This document shows positions 46,601 to 55,600 of a DNA stretch of 64,000 nt, one piece after another. The stretch comes from Flavobacterium sp. Root186 (lineage in GTDB: Bacteria; Bacteroidota; Bacteroidia; Flavobacteriales; Flavobacteriaceae). Both the position numbers and the translations under genes were made by a program. Position 1 is the first letter of the stretch. Every line of letters begins with the position of its first letter. The stretch is taken from the NCBI RefSeq assembly GCF_001428525.1, contig NZ_LMHW01000003.1, forward strand, positions 26,171-90,170. The letters run 5' to 3'. The notes beneath the pieces are model-generated. The model was not told where the DNA came from. It did no database searches and saw nothing but the letters and a program-made list of their open reading frames with translations.

Positions 46601-49600
46601 GGTGTGTATTTTTTTAGATATACAATTCCGGCTCAGGGATCTTGCCCGCAAACATTTGATGATATAAGTGTAACAATCAACGGAAGTGTTGCAGTTCCGC
46701 CCAATGCGGGGCCAGATCAAGATTTATGCGGGGCCAATATACCAGTACAGCAGATTCAGCTTGGTGCAACTCCGCCAGATATTGGAACAACGGGAGAATG
46801 GACAATTTTGGCAGGGCCAAATGTGGGAACGTTTTCAAATGTGAATGATCCAAATGCAATTTATAGTAATCCGGGTTTTGGAATTTATGTCTTTAACTGG
46901 ACAGTAAGTTCAGGAACCTGTATCAGTTCAGATCAGGTAAGAGTGGTTTATTCGAATGCGCCTTCGATTGCTGATGCCGGTCCAGATAATACTATTTGTG
47001 GGTCAACTGCCAATCTTACAGCAGCTGCACCAACTGTAGGAACAGGAAAATGGACACAGGATTCAGGACCAACTACAGCAGTTTTTAGTTCTGAAATTTT
47101 ACCCGGCACTACAGTTTCAAATTTAACAGTAACAGGAGGAATTTATGTTTTTAGATGGACAGTAACCAACGGCACAATATGTACGCCTACAACAGATATT
47201 GTTCAAGTTACCGTGACAGCAGATTTAACAAAACCAAGTGCGGGGCCAGATCAAACAATTTGTGAATCTTCTACTGCAACTTTAGCTGCTAATACGATTG
47301 CTATAGGAACAGGTGCGTGGTCGCAGTTTAGCGGACCTTTTGGCGGCGTATTTTCAAATTCGGCAAGTCCGAGTTCAATATTTACACCCAATGGTGTAGG
47401 AACTTATATATTGCGTTGGACATCAACAAATCTTTCCTGTTCGTTATTTGATGATATGACATTAACAGTTGAGCCTTTGCCATCAACATCAAATGCAGGA
47501 ACACCAATTTCAGTCTGTCAGTTTGAAGCAGTAAATTTAAATGGAAATGTTCCAACTGTTGGAACGGGTTTATGGACGCAGGTTTCTGGCGGTACAACAG
47601 CTGTTTTTGCCGATGTCAATTCACCCACTACAGCAGTATTTGGAACTCAGGCGGGAACTTATGTTTTTAGATGGACGATTTCTAGCGGAAGCTGCCCTTC
47701 AAGTTCAAGTGATGTCGCAGTAACAATAAATCCGTTACCGCCATTGGCAGATGCAGGATCAGATCAAACGATTTGTAATACAACAACTGCAACTCTAAAC
47801 GGAAATAATCCTCTATCAGGAACGGGAACCTGGACATTTGTTTTGAATGCCGGAAATACTGCTGTTATTACAAATCCAAATGCATTTAATTCAACTGTTA
47901 CCAATATTTCTGTTGGAACAACAAGACTTAAATGGACAATTATAAGTGGTTCATGTACGCCATATTCTGATGAGGTAAATATCGAAAAGCCATCAGATTT
48001 AACCACTTCTGCCTTAATAAGTGATTCTATTATTTGTCAGGGCGGCACCTTAACTTTAAACACAACTCCTTCAGGAAGTTTAAATCCTTATACTTATCAA
48101 TGGCAAAGTTCAGCTAACGGAATTTCCGGCTGGGCTGATATTTCAGGACAAACGAATGCTTCTTATACAACAAATAGTGCTTCAACAGCTGGGGAATATT
48201 ATTACAGGGTAAATGTCTCTAATTCGTGTACTCAAATTACAAGCAATATTGCTAAACTAACGATTATTGCTGATCCTTTGGTTTCATCACAACCAACAGG
48301 CAACACAATTTGTTCGGGCTCAACACATACTTTGAGTGTGACGGCAACAACAACGAATCTTTCTGCCGGGACACTTAATTATCAATGGCAAAGCTCTGTA
48401 AATGGAACTTCAAACTGGACAAATGTTTCGGGTGGAAGTGGAGCAGCAACAAATACTTATACCACATCGGCATTAACTTCAAATCTATATTTTAGAGCAA
48501 GAATATCGCAGGCGGGAAGTGGCTGTGAAGCTTTTTCAAATCCTGCATTGGTTAACGTAGTTACAATTACAGCACAACCCGCAACACCTGCGCCAGTTTG
48601 TGTTGGCGGTGTGGTAAATATCAATATTACAGCTTCATTAAACGGAGGAGCAGGTACATTAAGTTATCAATGGCAAAGCAATTCGGGTTCAGGATTTGTA
48701 AATGAAAGTAATGCATCTGCCACAACCCCTGGTTTTACTTCAAATCCATTAAATACAACAACACAATTTAGATGTTTGGTTACTTCATCGGTAACAAATT
48801 GTGTTTTGACCTCAAATATTGTTACGGCAGCCATTGTGATAGATCCTAATATTACCGCACAGCCGTCAAACGGAATTGTCTGTACAGGCGGAAGTTTTAC
48901 GTTGTCTGTTACCGCAACAGGAGGAACTCCGGGTTTAAATTACCAATGGTACAGCAGTGCAGACAACGTTAGTTATACTTTAATTTCGGGTGCAAATGTA
49001 AATACATATACCACTCCGGCACTTACTTCAAACACCTATTATCGCGTGGATGTTTCAGCCACAGGAAATGGCTGTGGATTAGTAACTTCAAATAGTGTCT
49101 TGATTACTGTAATTCCGGATCCTGTTATAAGTCAACAGCCAATAGGAAATACAATATGTTCAGGTGGAACGCATACTATGACGGTTACAGCTTCAGGAGA
49201 TAATTCAGGCGGAGTTTTGGCTTATCAATGGCAAAGTTCTACAAATGGAACTTCGGGCTGGTCAAATGTTTCTGGTGGAACAGGTGCAACAACAAACACA
49301 TATACAACAGCAGCATTAACATCAAATTTATATTATCGTGTTAGAATTACTCAAATTTATAGTGGTTGTGAAGTTTATTCGAATGCAGTTCCTGTGTTTG
49401 TTACAAGGATTACGACACAGCCGGTAAATCCCATACCTATTTGTGTTGGCGGAATTGTAAATATTAGCATAACAGCATCCTTAAACGGAGGAACAGGCAC
49501 ATTTAGTTATCAATGGCAAAGCGATTCAGGTTCAGGTTTTATGAATGAAACCAATGCTACGGCAGCAACTCCTAATTTTGCCTCGGATATATTGAATGCA

Positions 49601-52600
49601 ACAACGCAGTTTAGATGTTTGGTTACTTCATCAGTTACAAATTGTGTACTGACTTCGAATGTGGTTACAGCAACAGTTGTTCCGGATCCTTTGATTACAG
49701 TTCAGCCAACGGGAACAACAATATGTTCAGGTGGAAATTATACTTTATCAATAACCGCTTCAAACGGAACTCCGAGTTTAAATTACCAATGGTTCAGCAG
49801 TACAGATAATAGTACGTTTACTGCTGTTTCGGGAGCAACAGCTGCGACTTATACAACGCCTGCTTTAACACAGACCACCTATTACAAAGTTGATGTTTCT
49901 GCAAACGGAAATGGCTGTACAACCACAACTTCTACTGTAGCAACAGTTATTGTCTTGTCAGATATTTCAATTACAACTCAGCCGGCATTGCGAACTAATA
50001 TTTGCAGCGGATCGAATGCAACTCTAAATGTTGCGGTAAGCGGAGGTTCTGGAAATTACATTTATCAATGGAAAAATTCGGTCAATATTGCAGGACCCTA
50101 TAATGATATTCCCGGAGCAAATTCAGCATCCTATACAACTACGGCTCTAACTCAAAATACCTATTATGTAGTAACCATTTCTGATGGAACTCAGGGATGT
50201 GATCCTTTGACTTCCAATATAGCAGCAGTTATTATTCCAACTATTACAGTACAACCCGTTGCTCCGGCTACAGTTTGTGTTGGCGGAACAATTTCTTTAT
50301 CAACACTAGCTTCGGCAAATGGTGGTTCTGCGGCCTTCTCGTATCAATGGCAGAGGTCGCCAAACGGCACTACATCATGGACTAATGTTTCTAGCGGAAC
50401 AGGAGGTACAACAGCAAATTATACCTCTGCAGGATTAACGGCAACTACTTATTATCGTGCTGTAATAACTTCTTCAGCTCCAAGTTGTACATTGATTGGT
50501 AATACGGTTGTTGCAACAGTAATTCCTGATCCAATTATAATCACACAACCTGTGGGAGGAAATATTTGCGAAGGAGGAACATTTACAATGTCATCAGGAG
50601 TAACGAGCGGCTCTGGTGCTTATACATACCAATGGCAGGAATCTTTAAATGGAACTAGCGGATGGGCAAATGTTGTTGATGGCACGGGAGCAAATACAAT
50701 CAGCTATACTACAGGAATAGTCACCACAGATACTTTTTACAGATTGCAAGTTACAGATTCCGGAATTGGCTGTGGTGTTGTAAATTCAAGTGCAGCAAAA
50801 GTTGATGTTTTCGAGTCACCAATTATAAGTTCACAGCCTGCAGATGGCGAAGTCTGTGTTAACCAGAGTTATACTTTTACAGTAACCGCTTCGGGAAATA
50901 TTCCGTCAGGAACTTTATTGTATCAATGGCAAACGGCAAATGTACTAGCAGGACCTTACACTAATGTAACTGACGGTACAGGCGGAACAACTTCATCTTA
51001 TACAACACCAGCTTATACAACTTCAGGAAACAGATATTTTAGAGTTCTAATTTCGCAATCTCAGTCAGGCTGCGAGACTGTTTCGAATGAGGTAGCCTTA
51101 AATGTATTTGATATACCTGCAGTTCCTATTGGTTCTGTAACGCAACAGCCATCTTGCATCAATGCTACGGGAACGATTTCTATTACCAATCCTGATTTAG
51201 GAACAGGTTATGAATATAGTATGGACAGAACCACTTTTCAAGCCAGTAATATTTTTACAGGATTACCCTCGGGAAATGTTACTGTTTATGTGAGAAGGAT
51301 TGGTCTAAATACTTGTATCTCTTCAGGTACGACATTCACTATTTTTGATAGAATTTGTGCTGTACCTGAAACTTTTGCCTCAATTTCTGGTGATGCCGGA
51401 GGAAATACCGGAACCCAGACAATATTAGATAGTGATACCTTAAATGGCGTAATTTTAAATCAGTCGGATGTTATTGTTACAATAAATTCAATCTCGAGTT
51501 ATTTAAATTTTGATTCTTCTGCAAATACAATTTCAGTAGCACCGGGAACACCAGCAGACGATTATACTTTAACTTACACTATTTGTCAAATAGGAAATCC
51601 GACTAATTGCTCTACAACTACTGAAACAATTAATGTGACTACTGCTGGTATTGATGCAAGAATTGATATTGTGCCCTTTATAGTAGATGGCTATGTTGGA
51701 GCGGCTAATGTAATCAACGCGCTGACAAATGACAGATTAGCCAGTCTTCAGGCAACATTATCCAATGTAACACTGAGTATAACTAATCCGGCATTGCCAG
51801 TTGATCCTTTAGTTACAACAGTTCCGGTATTGGATATTACAACAGGTAATGTTAATGTGCCGTCAGGAACTGTCAAAGGACTTTATGAAATTAAATATAG
51901 AATATGTGAAATCGGTGCACCATTAAATTGTGATACAGCCAGTATTTTGGTTCAGGTTGGAACAACAATTATTGATGCAGATGATGACAGAGTAGAAAAT
52001 ATTAATGGTTTTATTGGACAGCCAAATGCGATAAATGCATTGGATAATGATACATTAAACGGTGTACAAATAACATCGGCAAATTTTAATGAAATTATTG
52101 TAACACAAGAATTACCGGCTGCTCCGTTATATCCTGGAGCGAATGTTCCTGTATTTAGTACAACGACAGGCTGGATTAGCGTGCCTGAAGGAACTCCGGC
52201 AGATACGTATTACATCACCTACCATATTTGCGAAAAACTAAATCCGGCCAACTGTTCAGATGCCAGTATTGCCATTGTTGTAGATGCAGCACCAATTGCT
52301 GCAAATGATGATATTGTCAATAATGTAAGCAGTTATAGTGGCGCATCAAATATTATAAATGCTTACACTAGTAATGATACTTTTAACGGCAATGCAATAA
52401 ATATAAATTTAGCAGGTCAGATTACGCCAACAATTTTAGTTCCTCCTTCGCCAATAAACGGTGGTCCGGTTCCCGAATTAATTGCAGCAACCGGAAGAGT
52501 AAATATTCCGGCAGGAACTCCGGCAGGGCAATATCAGATTAAATACCAGTTGTGTGAAAACCTTAATCCGGGTCATTGTGATGATGCTATTATAACTATA

Positions 52601-55600
52601 AATGTAATCGCATCGTCAATTGTTGCTGCAGATGATATTTTGGCTAATGTAAATAGTTATGCCGGAGCAGCTGATGCTTTAAATGCTTATGATAATGATT
52701 TATTAAATGGAGGAGCACTTGATCTTTCAACAATAACAACAACTGTTATTTCTTCTCCCGGTTCCATAAACGGCGGCCCAATTCCATTATTTGATACTGC
52801 GACAGGATTTGTCAGCGTGCCAGCTCAAACTCCTGCGGGAGAATATAAATTTGTATATGAGATTTGTGAAAACCTAAATGCAGGCAATTGTGATCAGGCT
52901 GCAATAACCATTACAGTTATTTCTGCTCCAATTGTTGCAGAAAATGATATTCCTTTTGCTTCTGTAAATGGATTTACAGGAAACCCAAGTGTAATAAATG
53001 CATTAGACAATGATACTTTCGATGGAGTTTTGGTAATTCCGTCAGAAGTTCAGATCGATGTTTTAATACCTGCAATTCCTATTAACGGAAGTCTTGTTCC
53101 AGTATTAAATCCTTTGACCGGAAATGTAAGCGTTCCCGCAGGTACTGCAGCAGGAAATTATTTTATAACCTATCGCCTGAGCGAAAAATTAAATCTTACC
53201 AACAACGACACCGCAATAATTACTATTGAAGTTACAGCGCCGGTAATTGAAGCAAATAACGATACTATAGCTAATATAAATGGTTATGTTACAACTGTAA
53301 ATGCTATAGATGTTTTAGTAAATGATACGCTTAACGGAGTAATTACAAACATAAATCAGATCAATATTACAGTCGATACGCCTGCAATGTCTATAAACGG
53401 AGGTTTAGTTCCTGTTTTACAGCCGTTAACCGGAAATGTAAGCGTTCCTGCGGTAACTCCGGCTGGAGATTATGAAATTAAATATCATATCTGCGAAAAA
53501 ATAAACACAACCAATTGCAGCGATGCAACGATTTACATTAATGTCATTGGAGCGCCAATTGATGCTGTTAACGATACTGCACATAACATTAACGGGTTTA
53601 CAGGCGCAGCAAATGTTGTAAATGTTCTAACCAATGATACCTTAAACGGAGTCACAGTAATTCCGTCTCAGGTTACAATTAGTAATATTGTTCCAGCGGT
53701 TTCTATTAATGGCGGAGCAATTCCAATTTTAGATCCTGTAGCCGGAAATGTAACTGTTCCGGCTGGAACAGTGGCTGGAAATTATGTTATAGAATATCGC
53801 TTAAGCGAAAATATCAATACTTCGAACTTTGACATTGCTGTAATAACAATTAATGTAGTACCTCCAACTATTATTGCCAATAATGATACAGTAAATATAA
53901 ACGGATTTATGGGTGCTAATAATGCCATAAATGCCATTACAAACGACAGGTTGAATGGATTGGATATTCAGTTGCTTAAAATTAATATTACTTCGATAAG
54001 TACAGCAACGCCCTTAAATTACGATGCAGGAAACCCTGTTCCTGTATTAAACTCGATAACAGGAAATGTTGATATTCCGGCAGGAACGGCAGCAGGAATT
54101 TATACTATTCATTATAGCATCTGCGAGAAATTGAACCCTTTAAACTGCAGTGAAGCTGATATTGTTATCAATGTTTCTGCACCGTTAATTACTGCTAATA
54201 ACGATTTTGCAAATTCTATAAACGGATATTCTGGTGCAAACAATGTTGTAAACATCTTAGGAAATGATTCTTTAAATGGTTTACCTGTATCGTTTCTTCA
54301 GGTCAATATTCATTCTCTTAATACAAGTGCACCTATAACTTCAATAAATGGAAATGTTCCGTTTATAAATTTATTAACCGGGAATGTAGATGTACCACCA
54401 TTGACTTCAGCAGGAACATATACGATAGAATATGAAATTTGCGAAAAATTAAATCCTGCAAATTGTAGTCAGGCCACAATTATAGTGATAGTAAATACTC
54501 CAGCAATTCTTGCCGAAGATGATTTGATTACTAATGTTAATGGTTATTTAGGAGCTCCGGATGTATTGAATGCCTTTATGACAAATGATAAATATGATGG
54601 AGTACTTCTAACCAATTTAGATTTGGTAACACGTACCATAATTTCTCCTGCAGCTCCAATTAATGGAGGTTTGGTTCCATTCTTATTAACTTCAACAGGA
54701 TTTGTAACTATTCCTGAACGAACTCCTGCAGGAGCTTATCAAATAAGGTATCTGCTCTGTGATAAACTAAATCCGTTAAACTGTGATGAAGCTGCTATTA
54801 CTATTGTTGTTATTGAACCTCCCATTATAGCAACTGATGATCTTGCAGAAAACATCAATGGCAATACAGGAGCAAATAATGTTGTAAATGCTTATGCTAA
54901 TGATATTTTAGAAGGAAGTCCCGTAACCTTACTAAATTCTACCGGTACATTACTTTCGCCAGCAAGTTCAATTAATGGGGCTCCGGTTCCTGAATTAAAT
55001 GTACAGACCGGAAATGTAGATGTTCCTGCAGGTACACATGCAGGAGAGTATTATATTGTGTATAAAATATGCGACAAATTAAACACCTTTAATTGTGACG
55101 AAGCTGTTATCAGGATTACAGTTATTCCGGCAGTTATTGATGCAGTTGATGATGACCCATCCTCTATAATAGATGGATCTGTAAACAATATTAATGTAAT
55201 TAATGCTTTAGATAATGATACTTTAAACGGAAATCCGGCGGTTTCAACAGAAGTACAGATAACAGTTTTAAGTCCTGCAGCTCCTATAAATGGCGGATCA
55301 ATTCCAATTTTAGATCCAAATACAGGAATTGTAAACGTTCCGTCTGGAACTTCCTCTGGAACTTATACGATTACGTATCGTTTAAGCGAAAAGTCAAATC
55401 TTACAAATACAGATTCAGCAACAATTACAATTAGGGTTAAGGCAGCTATTCTTGCAGTAAATGATACTCCCGCACCCGTTAACGGATATACAGGTGCAAT
55501 CAATATTGTAAATGCAATTGCAAATGATTTGCTAAATGGTATTCCAGTTTCATTATCTCAAATAAACATTACTTCAATAAGTACAGCAACTCCGCCGGAT

